Positions 7,379-17,203 of a stretch of 57,383 nucleotides of DNA are shown piece after piece (within the stretch, counting starts at the first letter, position 1; every line of letters starts with the position of its first letter). Both the position numbers and the translations under genes were made by a program. The notes beneath the pieces were generated by a model. That model ran no database searches and was not told the origin of the DNA. It worked only from the letters and a program-made list of their open reading frames with translations. The DNA is from Oxalobacteraceae bacterium (GTDB lineage: Bacteria > Pseudomonadota > Gammaproteobacteria > Burkholderiales > Burkholderiaceae_D), in the NCBI GenBank assembly GCA_025352145.1, contig JANXTY010000024.1, positions 1 through 57,383 of the forward strand, given 5' to 3'.

Positions 7379-10300
7379 TTAGTAGTTGTAACGCATTTGC
7401 ACTTTGTAACTCGGACCAGAAACGAACCAAGCGCGGCCGTGCGTACCGATGTGCTGTTCCATTAACTGCTTGTACTTGGAATCAGTAACATTCTGTGCGT
7501 CCAATCCGAGCGACAGTTGATTGCTGAATTTGTAGGTGAAAGAAGCATCCAACTGACCATAAGCATCAGACCATGTCGGCAGTCCAAAAGCCACATTGTG
7601 TTGACCGAAAGTTTTGCTGGCCGGATTGGTATCTGTACCGTCGGTACCCTGCGTACCATTGGTATTAACCGCTTGCAGGTATTTAGAACGCCAGTTATAA
7701 GCCAGACGTGTCGATATGGGCCCCTTGTCATACATCAGCGCAAGGTTGTAAGACTGACGCGACAAACCCACCAGCGGTACATTGCCAAAGGTAACGCCGT
7801 TAATATCACAGCCATTGAGGTTCAAGTTCAGGTTGGCAGCACCACCATTGTTTCCCGAACAATAAGCCTGATTCACCGGCGTATAGAGGTTGCGATGACT
7901 ATCAACAAAGGTGAAGTTGGCATGTACACCGAACCCGGACATCCAGCCCGGCAGCTTATCGAAATACTGCTGATAGGCCACTTCAAAACCACGCGCCGTT
8001 CCGCTGGCACCATTAATGGGTGAGGTCACAGTAAAATCTTGCATCTTTCCTGTGGTGTCCGGTAATTGATAGTTGGAGACCTGGTTGATGATGATGTCTT
8101 TGAGATGTTTATCAAAGACCGACAACGTCAACGAGCCACTCGGCGCGAAATACCACTCTGCCGTCAAATCGATCTGATTGGACGTAATAGGTTTGAGGTA
8201 AGGATTACCAGAAGCGGTACCGGTCCGGCTAATGCTATTAAAAACCACGGTACTGGTTGCTGTCGGTCCTGTACCGACGGTCGTGGTTGTCGAATCCACC
8301 GTTTGCGATAGCGTCGTATACGACTGCAATTGGGTGAAATCAGGACGCGTCATCGCCGAACCAAAAGCAAAGCGGAACTGCAAATCCTTGCTTACTTTCA
8401 TCTTCAAATTGAGGGTTGGCAAAGTATTGCTGTAGGAATTATCAATATCCTGCTTCTTAGCAAACACCGGAATAATCGGCACGGTCACCCCAGTAACATT
8501 CGCGCCTGCCGGTATCGTCGGCAAGGTAGATGTGAAGGTAATGTAGCCGTGCGCTGTCACGTCTGTCTTGACATAACGCAGCCCGATATTGCCATCGATG
8601 GGGAAAGGAAGGTCATTAAAACCAAAACGAATTTGGGTATATAGCGCCTTGGTTTTCTCCGACTGGTCGTTCACACCCGATGGGTCCGTGCCAAAAGTGG
8701 CGGCTTTCCACGCATCACAACTCCCCCAACCCTGCGCTTTCACCTGTTCTGCGCACAGAATGTCGTGGTATTTATGCAAAGCAGTATAGCTGTCTGGATA
8801 GCCCGTCGCCAACGACACGTCCGGGAAGACTACCGACGGAACCGGCACCTGACCATTAAAGAAATTATCAAAAGTATGGAGGTTGGTATTCCCGCTAAAG
8901 CGCGGGTCACCAAGAGAAGCCAGCTTGCTGATGTTCCAACCTACTTGCCAAGGCTGCGTGATGGCCGACCAGTTATAGCCAGGGTTGGAGTTTTGTGTCA
9001 GCGAATCGCGATCTGTCAGACGAACGCCAAAACGAATATCGCGCAAGATTGGATGGTCGAAATCATACTTGGCATCACCCTTCCAGGATTTTTCTTTGGC
9101 GACGCTCTTGTCCAAATGCTCCATGGTGAAGCCCCAGTAATAATTTTTTGGATCAGCCAGGTACGCTTTGTCCGCGCTGTCAAAAATCAGACTCGGAATT
9201 TCACCCCTCAAATCAAGCTGCTCTTTCGGCAATAGCAAGCCGGTCGCAACTGTCGAATCAAAGCTCTCCGTATGTGCCCGAACCAGTTGCAAATCAGATT
9301 GCAAAGTCCACTTGTTCGTAGCCCGCCATTTCACGTTCCATGACACGTCGGTCGTGTCTGACTTGCGGTTTGACGTGCGGATATCGTCATTGAAGTTGAT
9401 ACCGCCATCTTTAGGATCAGTCAGTATGCCCGTAAGTAAAGCGCCTTGAGCATCATAAGTCCCATTGCCGACTTGAATGTTATAGGGACTGGAGCTGGCG
9501 AAAATGGCCTGCTCATTCCAGGTCATGTTGTAGCGCGATTTGAAATAGGTCAATGAAGATTGGATGTCATCTTTTTTCCATTGCAAAGCGCCATAAGCAC
9601 CTTCGCGCTTGTGGTTATAGTCCAGCGTGCGCCACTGCGCACCCTTCGGTACCCAGATGGTTTTCCCGAGGACCACATCGGTCCTCGGATAGTAAGGTTC
9701 CACTTGGAAAGCGTCGGTACGCTCGGCCTTTTCATTAGAGGTTAGATCAACCAGAATGCCAATGTCACCGATGCCCGTCTTCCAGCGGTCTGAGAACATG
9801 CCTGAGATCGTAGGCGAAGCCTTGCCTTTCCTCAGAACGGAATAGACATCATCGAAGGAAATAGCCGCTTTTTGACCCTTGAAATCGAATGGCAAATGCG
9901 TGCGCAGATTGACCAAGCCACTGATGCCACCTTCGTTTTGCTCTGCGGAAGGATTCTTATACACATCCACACCAGCCATCAGCTCGGGCGGCACATCGGA
10001 AAAACTTAACACGCGGCCACCGTTGGCGGAAAACGAATCACGGCCATTCAACTCTGAACGAACATATTTCAGACCGCGGATTGCCACACCTGAACCTTCG
10101 ACAGAATAATGCTCGGGATCGCCGCTCATCGTACGGTCGATCGTCACGCCAGGAATCCGCTGCAGGACTTCTGTCACGGACCGATCCGGCAACTTCCCGA
10201 TATCGTCAGCGACGATGGAATCCACCACTTCATCAGCGTTTTGCTTGATTTTTTGCGCCGAAGCCAACGCTGCGCGCTGGCCTGTGACAACCACCGTCGT

Positions 10301-10423
10301 CGAATCGGCGGCCGCCAAATTATTACCAGTAGCAGGGGGTGTTTGTGCCATTGCCATGGTGCTCGACAGCAAGGCGATCTGAGCTACTTCCAGTGCGATC
10401 TTTGTTTTTTTAAATTGCTTCAT
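7379..10423 (-). CDS. TonB-dependent receptor, xyloglucan oligosaccharide uptake (predicted)
   Basis: The 1,014-residue protein has a signal peptide ending AMAQ, a TonB-box-like VVVTGQRAAL, and a plug domain with DEVVDSIVADDIGKLPD, RIPGVTID and VAIRGLKYVRSELNGRD. The rest is a 22-strand-type barrel ending in the aromatic residue of KVQMRYNY, as outer-membrane proteins do. It belongs to the Xanthomonas/Caulobacter class of TonB receptors used for carbohydrate uptake. It takes up ligand across the outer membrane using TonB-ExbBD energy. It lies between GH3 and GH35 genes on the same strand. A strong GAGGAGA site precedes the start, and a LacI-type operator lies 114 bases upstream. The substrate (xyloglucan oligosaccharides) is inferred from neighbours. 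Confidence 0.9.
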   Translation of the reverse strand: MKQFKKTKIALEVAQIALLSSTMAMAQTPPATGNNLAAADSTTVVVTGQRAALASAQKIKQNADEVVDSIVADDIGKLPDRSVTEVLQRIPGVTIDRTMSGDPEHYSVEGSGVAIRGLKYVRSELNGRDSFSANGGRVLSFSDVPPELMAGVDVYKNPSAEQNEGGISGLVNLRTHLPFDFKGQKAAISFDDVYSVLRKGKASPTISGMFSDRWKTGIGDIGILVDLTSNEKAERTDAFQVEPYYPRTDVVLGKTIWVPKGAQWRTLDYNHKREGAYGALQWKKDDIQSSLTYFKSRYNMTWNEQAIFASSSPYNIQVGNGTYDAQGALLTGILTDPKDGGINFNDDIRTSNRKSDTTDVSWNVKWRATNKWTLQSDLQLVRAHTESFDSTVATGLLLPKEQLDLRGEIPSLIFDSADKAYLADPKNYYWGFTMEHLDKSVAKEKSWKGDAKYDFDHPILRDIRFGVRLTDRDSLTQNSNPGYNWSAITQPWQVGWNISKLASLGDPRFSGNTNLHTFDNFFNGQVPVPSVVFPDVSLATGYPDSYTALHKYHDILCAEQVKAQGWGSCDAWKAATFGTDPSGVNDQSEKTKALYTQIRFGFNDLPFPIDGNIGLRYVKTDVTAHGYITFTSTLPTIPAGANVTGVTVPIIPVFAKKQDIDNSYSNTLPTLNLKMKVSKDLQFRFAFGSAMTRPDFTQLQSYTTLSQTVDSTTTTVGTGPTATSTVVFNSISRTGTASGNPYLKPITSNQIDLTAEWYFAPSGSLTLSVFDKHLKDIIINQVSNYQLPDTTGKMQDFTVTSPINGASGTARGFEVAYQQYFDKLPGWMSGFGVHANFTFVDSHRNLYTPVNQAYCSGNNGGAANLNLNLNGCDINGVTFGNVPLVGLSRQSYNLALMYDKGPISTRLAYNWRSKYLQAVNTNGTQGTDGTDTNPASKTFGQHNVAFGLPTWSDAYGQLDASFTYKFSNQLSLGLDAQNVTDSKYKQLMEQHIGTHGRAWFVSGPSYKVQMRYNY

Positions 10424-10731
10424 TTTGTCTCTCCTCTATTTCAATGGGCTGACGGTTTTTATATTACTCACGAGGATTGTATGTGCCGAATGAAACGGCT
10501 GATATTACGAAATTAGCCAAACCACACAATGATTAATGCAATCGATTTCAACATGGGGATGATTGAACCCCTATTTCCCATTCACCCACTTTCTTTTTTG
10601 CCAAAGCCGCCTGCTTGCTTACGCTGGAGAAAAATGAAAATCTCTCCAACGACAAAGTCAGCCTAGGGAAGTGAGTTCCAGTGGGTCATGCACTGTATGC
10701 TGCCCTCTTCTCCTACTCTCCCTTTTCCCCT
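10424..10731. other. Intergenic region between GH3 and receptor genes
   Basis: This 308-base gap holds the receptor's ribosome binding site and the LacI-type operator at 10537-10550. A weak inverted repeat (TGGAGA/TCTCCA) lies at about 10623-10646. No gene is visible on either strand. Confidence 0.5.
10537..10550. promoter_or_regulatory. Putative LacI-family operator upstream of TonB receptor
   Basis: TGCAATCGATTTCA fits the LacI-family operator pattern TGNAANCGNTTNCA at all ten fixed positions. It lies 114 bases before the receptor start. A near copy (13 of 14 bases in matched orientation) lies 143 bases before the GH9 gene. The binding protein is not identifiable; the LacI regulator at 33.4 kb is linked to a differently spelled site. 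Confidence 0.55.
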
Positions 10732-12957
10732 CTATTTCCCGCGCACATCGATACTGCTCTCTGGTAGCCTCACTGCCACCTTATGCCGAATGTCCGTCGC
10801 CGACTTGGCCAGCTCCACCCGATATTCGCCAGCCGCGATCTTCCAGCGCTTGTCGGCCGTATCAAACACCGCTAACAACCGCGGATCTACATTCAGCGTC
10901 ACGGCATGGCTCTCCCCCGGCTTGAGTTCGACCTTTTCAAAACCGACCAGCCGCTTGGGCGCTTCCCAATGCACGTTCGCATTCGCAGCCGATAGGTAAA
11001 CCTGCGGCACATCCTTTACTATGCGCTGCCCGTCATTGGTCAACGTAAACGTGACGGTCAACCTGCCATTGACAACACGCGCTGCGAGAGCGGAATACGC
11101 AACGCTGCCATACGAGAGGCCATGACCGAACGCAAACAGGGGCTTGTGGTTCTTCAGGTCGTACCACTTGTAGCCGATCGCGGCCCCTTCATCATAGTGG
11201 ACAGCGAAGCGCGTATTGGGCGGCATGCCTTCACCGTCAATCCGAAGGCGTGGCAACTGATCAAGCGAGGCCGGAAAACTCACCGGTAGCCGCCCGGAAA
11301 CATCCACCTCGCCGCTCAACACGCGTGCAATTGCCTCCCCGCCCGCCGTGCCCGAATACCATGCCTCCACCACAGCACTCACCTGATTTAGCCAAGGCAT
11401 CAGTACGGGTCCACCAGTTTCGAGCACGACCACAGTGTTGGGGTTAGCCTTGGCAACAGCGGCAATCAGCTTGTCCTGCCCGTCAGCTAGCATCAGCGAA
11501 GGGTCGATGCCTTCGGCCGCCCATTGGTTGGCGAACACAATCGCCACCTCGCTCGATGCCGCCAGTTGCGCGGCTGCAACGATGTCGTTGCCGTCCGCAT
11601 AGCGCACTTGCGCCTTGCTGTACGTGGCAATCGCCTTGAGCGGCGATGACGGGAAATAGACCTGAGGCCCCGGGAAACCCTTCGGCCCCAGTCCCGTCAC
11701 GGCCATCCCGCCGACCGGATACACTTGCGACGAACCACCGCCCGACAGCACGCCCACGTCTGCGTGCGAGCCGATGATGGCAATCGATTTCAGGCCGGGT
11801 GCCAGCGGCAGCAGTTTGTTTTCGTTCTTCAGCAAGACAATCGCTTCTTCGGCATCGGCCTGCGTCACTTTGGCATGCGCGGCAAAATCAATGGCGCCGC
11901 CCTCCGCCACTGGATGGTCGATCACGCCCTTGTCAAACAGCGCCCACAGGATGCGCTTAACCATGTCGTCAAAGCGCGCTTGCGAAACGTGGCCGTTTTC
12001 GACCGCTTCCTTGAGCGCCCCGGCAAAATACTGCGAGTGATCGAACGGCCAGCCGGACTGCTGATCCAGCCCGCGATTGGCAGCCGGGATGGTCGAATGC
12101 ACCGCCCCCCAATCCGACATGACCCAGCCGCGATAGCCCCAGTCCTGCTTGAGTACCTGGTTGAGCAGGTAGTCGTTTTCGCAGGAATAATCGCCGTTGT
12201 AGCGGTTGTAGGCACACATGACCGAGCCGGGACTGGCGTCTTCGATGGCGAACTGGAAGGCCAGCAAATCGGAAGTACGCGCCGCCTGGTCGCCTAGCTT
12301 GACATCGAGATGGTTGCGCCCGGTTTCCTGGTCATTGGCGGCAAAATGCTTGATGGTCGAGACGATATGATTGGACTGGATGCCGCGAATCTGCGCGCCG
12401 ACGATCTGCCCCGCCAGCCACGGATCTTCGCCGGCATATTCAAAATTACGGCCATTGCGCGGTTCGCGCATGAGGTTGATGCCGCCGGCCAGCAGGACGT
12501 TAAAGCCCGAGGCCCGTGCCTCGGCACCGATCATCGCACCACCTTGATAGGCCAGCGCCGGATTCCAGGTCGCTGCCGTAGCAATCCCCGATGGCAACGA
12601 GGTGCGTTCGCGCACATGAGGCCCGCCCTGGCTGGCCACGCCGACCCCGGCATCAGTCTCATGCAGCTCCGGGATCCCTAGTCGTGGCACGCCCTTGAAA
12701 TAGCCGGCCGCCTGCAAACGTCCGGCTGGCTGCCGCTTGATGCCATTAAAATCGTTGGGGAAATAACCGGACAGCAAGTGGATTTTTTCGTCGACCGTCA
12801 TTTCCTTGAGTACCAGCGCAGCACGCTGTTCCGCCGCAAGGCTGCGGTCCATCCAGGGTTGGCTGGTCGCCGCAAGCGTCTGGCTCCGCACTGCACTGGT
12901 ACCGCCCAGCAACCCCAAGGAAATGGCAACAGCGAACAAGTTCAGGGAAAGTCTCAT
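10732..12957 (-). CDS. GH3 beta-glucosidase
   Basis: I prefer the ATG at 12957 because it begins the signal peptide (MRLSLNLFAVAISLG); the frame is also open to a TTG at 12975. Mature GH3 features follow: LHETDAGVGV, the IKHFAANDQETGR motif with the KH pair that binds glucose, and the nucleophile Asp in GWVMSDWGAV (about residue 282). The (alpha/beta)6 sandwich (LLKNENKLLPL, AIIGSHAD, SGGGSSQV) and a C-terminal FnIII-like domain (QVYLSAANANVHW..RLVGFEKV) complete the protein. Such enzymes remove terminal beta-glucose and here would finish the breakdown of de-galactosylated, de-xylosylated xyloglucan backbone. The gene is the first of the same-strand run GH3, receptor, GH35, GH31. GH3 also includes xylosidases, so substrate remains inferred. 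Confidence 0.88.
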   Translation of the reverse strand: MRLSLNLFAVAISLGLLGGTSAVRSQTLAATSQPWMDRSLAAEQRAALVLKEMTVDEKIHLLSGYFPNDFNGIKRQPAGRLQAAGYFKGVPRLGIPELHETDAGVGVASQGGPHVRERTSLPSGIATAATWNPALAYQGGAMIGAEARASGFNVLLAGGINLMREPRNGRNFEYAGEDPWLAGQIVGAQIRGIQSNHIVSTIKHFAANDQETGRNHLDVKLGDQAARTSDLLAFQFAIEDASPGSVMCAYNRYNGDYSCENDYLLNQVLKQDWGYRGWVMSDWGAVHSTIPAANRGLDQQSGWPFDHSQYFAGALKEAVENGHVSQARFDDMVKRILWALFDKGVIDHPVAEGGAIDFAAHAKVTQADAEEAIVLLKNENKLLPLAPGLKSIAIIGSHADVGVLSGGGSSQVYPVGGMAVTGLGPKGFPGPQVYFPSSPLKAIATYSKAQVRYADGNDIVAAAQLAASSEVAIVFANQWAAEGIDPSLMLADGQDKLIAAVAKANPNTVVVLETGGPVLMPWLNQVSAVVEAWYSGTAGGEAIARVLSGEVDVSGRLPVSFPASLDQLPRLRIDGEGMPPNTRFAVHYDEGAAIGYKWYDLKNHKPLFAFGHGLSYGSVAYSALAARVVNGRLTVTFTLTNDGQRIVKDVPQVYLSAANANVHWEAPKRLVGFEKVELKPGESHAVTLNVDPRLLAVFDTADKRWKIAAGEYRVELAKSATDIRHKVAVRLPESSIDVRGK

Positions 12958-13200
12958 GATATCGGTTTCATCCAAGTTGGCAGGGCCCCGATATTGCCTG
13001 ATTCCGTATTGCGCAGCAACTATAAGCGTGATTCAACGCAGCATTATTTGGCAATGTCGGCGGATGTAGCCCGTTTTATGTCTTGGCTCACAAGGTGACA
13101 AAAACTTTTTCTCACACTGCTTCGATGGAGACGACAGCGTAATGGCAAAAGCATTCGCTCTGCCGTACGACAGAAGCTTCTGCTAGCAAGCGGCGAAAAT

Positions 13201-14946
13201 TTAAAATTCCTCCCAATCATCATTAGACGTAACGCCTGGGTTAGAATTTTTTGTCGGCAGTGCCGTTGCACCTCTACTCCGGATAGGACGTTTTTTCTTA
13301 GGGGGGGCTACAACCACGTTCTTTTTCGCCGACATCGGATGGTAAATCGGATGGTAATTTACAGACGCAATAGGTGTCGCCGATGGCGCGACAGGATCTG
13401 CTCCTTTGATTTTGAACACACTGACCACATGGGCCATAGCCAGCGCCTGTTCCTGCAAGCTGCCTGCGGCTACGACAGATTTTTCCACCAATCCGGCATT
13501 TTCCTGCGTCATCTTATCCATCGAATGAATGTCTGCGCCGATTTGCGCAATCCCAGAAAATTGTTCGCGACTGGCATTGGTAATTTCACCCATGATGTCC
13601 GTGACTTTCCCTATGCTCGCCACAATTTCATCCATAGTCGAACCTGCCTGATCCACCAGTTTGGCACCGATGTCGACCTTCTCGACCGAAGCCCCTATCA
13701 AGGTCTTGATCTCTTTGGCGGCCGCTGCTGAACGCTGCGCCAGGTTACGCACTTCCGTCGCTACCACTGCAAAACCCCGGCCTTGTTCACCTGCGCGGGC
13801 TGCTTCTACTGCTGCATTCAATGCCAGAATATTGGTTTGGAATGCGATCCCATCGATCACGCCAATGATATCCACAATTTTTTTGGATGACTCATTAATG
13901 GAGCCCATGGTATCGACCACTTGCGACACGACCATTCCTCCCTTACTGGCAACTTCGGATGCAGAGGTCGCCAATCGATTTGCCTGCTGTGCATTGTCCC
14001 CATTTTGCTGTGCAGAAGAGGTCAGCTCCTCGGTAGCGGCAGCGGCATTTTCCAACGCGCCGGCTTGTTGTCCAGTACGGGTAGAAAGAGTCTGATTGCC
14101 CGATGAAATTTGCTGGGAGGCGCTGGCGATAGAATCGGCGCTGAACCGGACCTCATTCACGATTTTGACCAAGCTATCGTTCATGGTCTTGAGCGCTTGC
14201 AAGAGGTGACTGAGTTCGTCATCTCCCTTGGCTTCGATATGACTGGTCAGATCACCTGTCGCCACCGTCGTCGCAATTTTTATTGCATGATTCAAGGGGA
14301 CAGTTATCGACCGCCCGATGAGCATGGAAACCATAATGCCCAGCAGCACGCCAAAGCCCGCAATGACGGCAATCAACATCTGGCCCTGGTGATATTGCAA
14401 CTCAATTTGAGCCGAACTTTTATCTACCTGATCGTCCTCAAAGGCGATCAGCTTGTTAAAGGTAGAAAGGTACGCATTCAGTGCGGGCTGGAAAGTGGAA
14501 TCGACTAGTTTATTGCTTCCTTCAATATCTCCTGCACTCTTCTGCTTGGAAAGTGCTTCACGCACTGCCAAGTAAGCAGCACGTTTGTCGCCAATCTCTT
14601 TTAATAAGTCAAGCTCATCAGCACTCTGGGATAAGGCCTCCAGCTTTTTTTGAATCTCGGAAATCCCTGCACTGACGGTCTTTATTTTTCCCTCCAGATC
14701 CGCCTGCTGCGCGGGATCGGTTGTACGTAGCCATGCCAATGTCCTGTAGCCGTTCGCATTGGTAGCGCCATACCACTGCGCCACTAGCCGCTGCTTGGCA
14801 ATGACTTCACTGACCATATATTGATTCAGTACACCGACCGTTTGCAAACGCCAGGCACCAATCCCCGCCATCATCAATAACATCGCCAACATGATGGCAA
14901 AGCCAAAACCCAGACGAGTCGCTATTTTTAAATGTACAAAACGCAT
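13201..14946 (-). CDS. Methyl-accepting chemotaxis protein
   Basis: The 581-residue protein has a TM helix at about residues 11-31, a periplasmic four-helix-bundle sensor of the Tar/Tsr type to about residue 185, a second TM helix at about 190-212, a HAMP domain (RSITVPLNHAIKIATTVATGDL) and the cytoplasmic signalling hairpin with the conserved tip DGIAFQTNILALNAAVEAAR. It senses a ligand in the periplasm and controls CheA through CheW. The C-terminus has a basic, proline-rich tail ending DDWEEF, a pentapeptide-like end that resembles the CheR/CheB tether (NWETF) of major receptors. AAGGAC precedes the start. It follows the GH3 gene's 5' side on the same strand, 225 bases away, so chemotaxis to plant-sugar products is possible but unproven. 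Confidence 0.92.
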   Translation of the reverse strand: MRFVHLKIATRLGFGFAIMLAMLLMMAGIGAWRLQTVGVLNQYMVSEVIAKQRLVAQWYGATNANGYRTLAWLRTTDPAQQADLEGKIKTVSAGISEIQKKLEALSQSADELDLLKEIGDKRAAYLAVREALSKQKSAGDIEGSNKLVDSTFQPALNAYLSTFNKLIAFEDDQVDKSSAQIELQYHQGQMLIAVIAGFGVLLGIMVSMLIGRSITVPLNHAIKIATTVATGDLTSHIEAKGDDELSHLLQALKTMNDSLVKIVNEVRFSADSIASASQQISSGNQTLSTRTGQQAGALENAAAATEELTSSAQQNGDNAQQANRLATSASEVASKGGMVVSQVVDTMGSINESSKKIVDIIGVIDGIAFQTNILALNAAVEAARAGEQGRGFAVVATEVRNLAQRSAAAAKEIKTLIGASVEKVDIGAKLVDQAGSTMDEIVASIGKVTDIMGEITNASREQFSGIAQIGADIHSMDKMTQENAGLVEKSVVAAGSLQEQALAMAHVVSVFKIKGADPVAPSATPIASVNYHPIYHPMSAKKNVVVAPPKKKRPIRSRGATALPTKNSNPGVTSNDDWEEF

Positions 14947-15072
14947 ATATCCGTCCTTGTCTTTCGATGATTGAGAGAGTGAAACATGTCTGCCTGAATG
15001 AACTTATAGAAGGCAGAACTTGCCGTCAAGAAAAATTAATGCTGCCGTGGAGAAAATGTCCCTCGTGAACTG

Positions 15073-16104
15073 CTATTGACGAACCAACATTAAGCCTGCG
15101 CGTTGACCTAGTGCTACATCAGGGTTGGGGAACAAGACCCACTCTTCGGCGTGACGGACTCGATATACCAGAGCGCCATCGATTGCAATGACAGTACCGT
15201 ACTGCATGGCAGTAAAGTTGGGGATGCTGTGATCGAAAGCCATAGTGAAGGCATCACTGCGTTTGATCATTTCTTGTGCAACATTAAACACAGGCGGGGC
15301 TTGCCGGGAACCCAGATCGGGTAACGGCTCAGCATGAATTAAGCGCAGCAAAGCGGCTTGCGGCTGCGCCAGCAAACGCAAATCATTTTGCCCGATCACT
15401 CCAATACGCCCCAACTCCAACGTGCTGCTGGCTGCGCCGCAATATTTGGCGCTGTAAGAGCTATAGGTACTGGCCGCTGTCGAGTTCATAACCACAGCAT
15501 CTAAACCGGCGTCGGCCAACCAGCCAATTAATGCCCGTTTTGCGGAGGGCGCAATCAAGTCTGGCACGACAGCAAAGGTAGGATAAAGTGATGCGCGTAT
15601 GGCAGTATGCAAATCCAGATGCCATTTTTCAGCGCACGCTGCGGAAAAAAATTCTGCTGTGGAACGCATAATGATGTCGGCCCTGCGGGCTTCCAAGGTA
15701 CTTTTATTCACTGCGTTTTTCATCTCGCCTGGATCGCCCTGGGCTGAGTAAAACTGACGATTCATATCGACATCGATACAACGTTTTCCTTGCGCGATCG
15801 CAGCGGGATTACCAACCACCAGCATCAAATTGACTTTTAATTCATGGGGATCGGCGATCAAATGATCTACCAGCTGCGCTAGCATTTCGATAGGCGCAGT
15901 CTCATCGCCATGTACGCCGACCGAAATCAGAACCGCAGCCTGTGTTGGCAAATCTAGCGTCGGCGCAATCTGCATGATTCCCTCTGCAGGCACACTTACG
16001 GCCAAACCAGCGCTCCTGAAACGGTGCGCAATCGGCATGAACTCCGCATGGACAAGCAGACGCAGGATCTCCGAACGCGTCACAGGTATAGTGCCGTCAA
16101 TCAC
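15073..16104 (-). CDS. astE: Succinylglutamate desuccinylase family protein (AstE)
   Basis: The zinc-carboxypeptidase-like protein shows VGVHGDETAP (His and Glu zinc ligands), DVDMNRQF and HLDLHTA (second His). These are the signature residues of AstE/AspA deacylases. AstE hydrolyses N-succinylglutamate to glutamate and succinate, the last step of the arginine succinyltransferase pathway. I chose the GTG at 16104, which has GGGAG five bases upstream; the frame is open to another GTG at 16128, giving 351 residues. None of the other ast genes is next to it, which is unusual for the pathway, and the AraC gene on the same strand lies about 230 bases upstream. Confidence 0.82.
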   Translation of the reverse strand: MIDGTIPVTRSEILRLLVHAEFMPIAHRFRSAGLAVSVPAEGIMQIAPTLDLPTQAAVLISVGVHGDETAPIEMLAQLVDHLIADPHELKVNLMLVVGNPAAIAQGKRCIDVDMNRQFYSAQGDPGEMKNAVNKSTLEARRADIIMRSTAEFFSAACAEKWHLDLHTAIRASLYPTFAVVPDLIAPSAKRALIGWLADAGLDAVVMNSTAASTYSSYSAKYCGAASSTLELGRIGVIGQNDLRLLAQPQAALLRLIHAEPLPDLGSRQAPPVFNVAQEMIKRSDAFTMAFDHSIPNFTAMQYGTVIAIDGALVYRVRHAEEWVLFPNPDVALGQRAGLMLVRQ

Positions 16105-16336
16105 AGCAGCTCCCACAGGAGCGCACACGAATTTTTCCCTTGCTCCACGTACACGAAGTCCCCCGTCTGCTCCCGTAAATATCGCGCTTGCTGCGGCATG
16201 TCCGGCTCCGATTTATCCCCGATTTTCATCAAAATATACGCCACAATTTACGCTACATTGTCGCTGTTCAACGACCTCTAGTTTCATCTGTTTTACACGG
16301 ATCTCGTTTCGCTAAAAATTGCTGAGATAAAACCTA

Positions 16337-17203
16337 TTACGGCACCACCGGAAGGTAAAAATGGGGGATGCGTTCCGACGTGGGGGTGTAATGGGGAACC
16401 GTAGGATAAAAACGCAGCATTGCGCCATCGACGACTTTCCAGCTCGTCTCTCTGGCAACCCGCGCCATCAATTTTGGTATGTCGGCCGTGACGTTGCCGA
16501 GAAGGACAAAGCGTGCATACATGCCAGACGGTAAGAACCCACGATCGGCACCCGGAACGCGCGGCAATACGGGATTGACTGGTGTGCAGTGCCACATTCT
16601 GACCCATGTCTCCGGGTTACGCGCGGGGTCAATCCATCCATCGGGATGCACCACCCAATGTCGATAGCCCAGCGGATATGTCCCGCTGCACTTGATAAAC
16701 CAGGCAAATTCATCTCCCGCATTAAATACATCGGCGGCACGTCCCGTAAAAGGATGGCGCTCTACCGGTACTGCCGGAAGCGCCACGAGTTCGAGTACCG
16801 GCGCCCCCCTGCGTAAATCGCGGACATCGCCTACATCGGCGTCACTTTGGGGAGGAAGAGCGATCACGCCTGTAGGGGATTGATCGAAAGTACGCGAAAA
16901 AGCACGGCTAAATGCGGCCACTGAACCATAGCCAGACATCAATGCCAATGCGGTGATGGATGGAGATGTTCCTTCCAGTAACAATTTTCGTGCGCGTTTC
17001 AGACGCAAACGCCGCACGGTCGCCATGGGCGTTTCTTTCACCTTTTCGACGTACATCCGCTCAAAATGAAAACGCGACAAATGGGCCACTTCCGCCAAAT
17101 TTTCTAGCCGTATATTTTCATTGTCAAGGTGATGCTCCAGGTAATCCATCACTCGGAGAAAACGCCTTCGATTAAGAAGAAACTGTTCGCGAGAAAGCGC
17201 CAT
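16337..17203 (-). CDS. AraC-family regulator with GyrI-like effector domain
   Basis: The 288-residue protein has an N-terminal AraC DNA-binding domain: ENIRLENLAEVAHLSRFHFERM is the first HTH and SITALALMSGYGSVAAFSRAF the second (residues about 25-125). The C-terminal half (from about 135) is a GyrI-like ligand-binding domain. This HTH-first arrangement is that of the Rob/SoxS-linked and AdaA-GyrI group, usually responding to small hydrophobic or cationic compounds. It diverges from the truncated TonB receptor gene across a 377-base gap and lies upstream of astE on the same strand. The ligand cannot be told from the sequence. Confidence 0.87.
   Translation of the reverse strand: MALSREQFLLNRRRFLRVMDYLEHHLDNENIRLENLAEVAHLSRFHFERMYVEKVKETPMATVRRLRLKRARKLLLEGTSPSITALALMSGYGSVAAFSRAFSRTFDQSPTGVIALPPQSDADVGDVRDLRRGAPVLELVALPAVPVERHPFTGRAADVFNAGDEFAWFIKCSGTYPLGYRHWVVHPDGWIDPARNPETWVRMWHCTPVNPVLPRVPGADRGFLPSGMYARFVLLGNVTADIPKLMARVARETSWKVVDGAMLRFYPTVPHYTPTSERIPHFYLPVVP

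Noticed and set aside
11781-11794. GGCAATCGATTTCA, similar to the two LacI-type operators
   Set aside because: It lies inside the GH3 coding sequence and lacks the conserved first T, so I treat it as chance.
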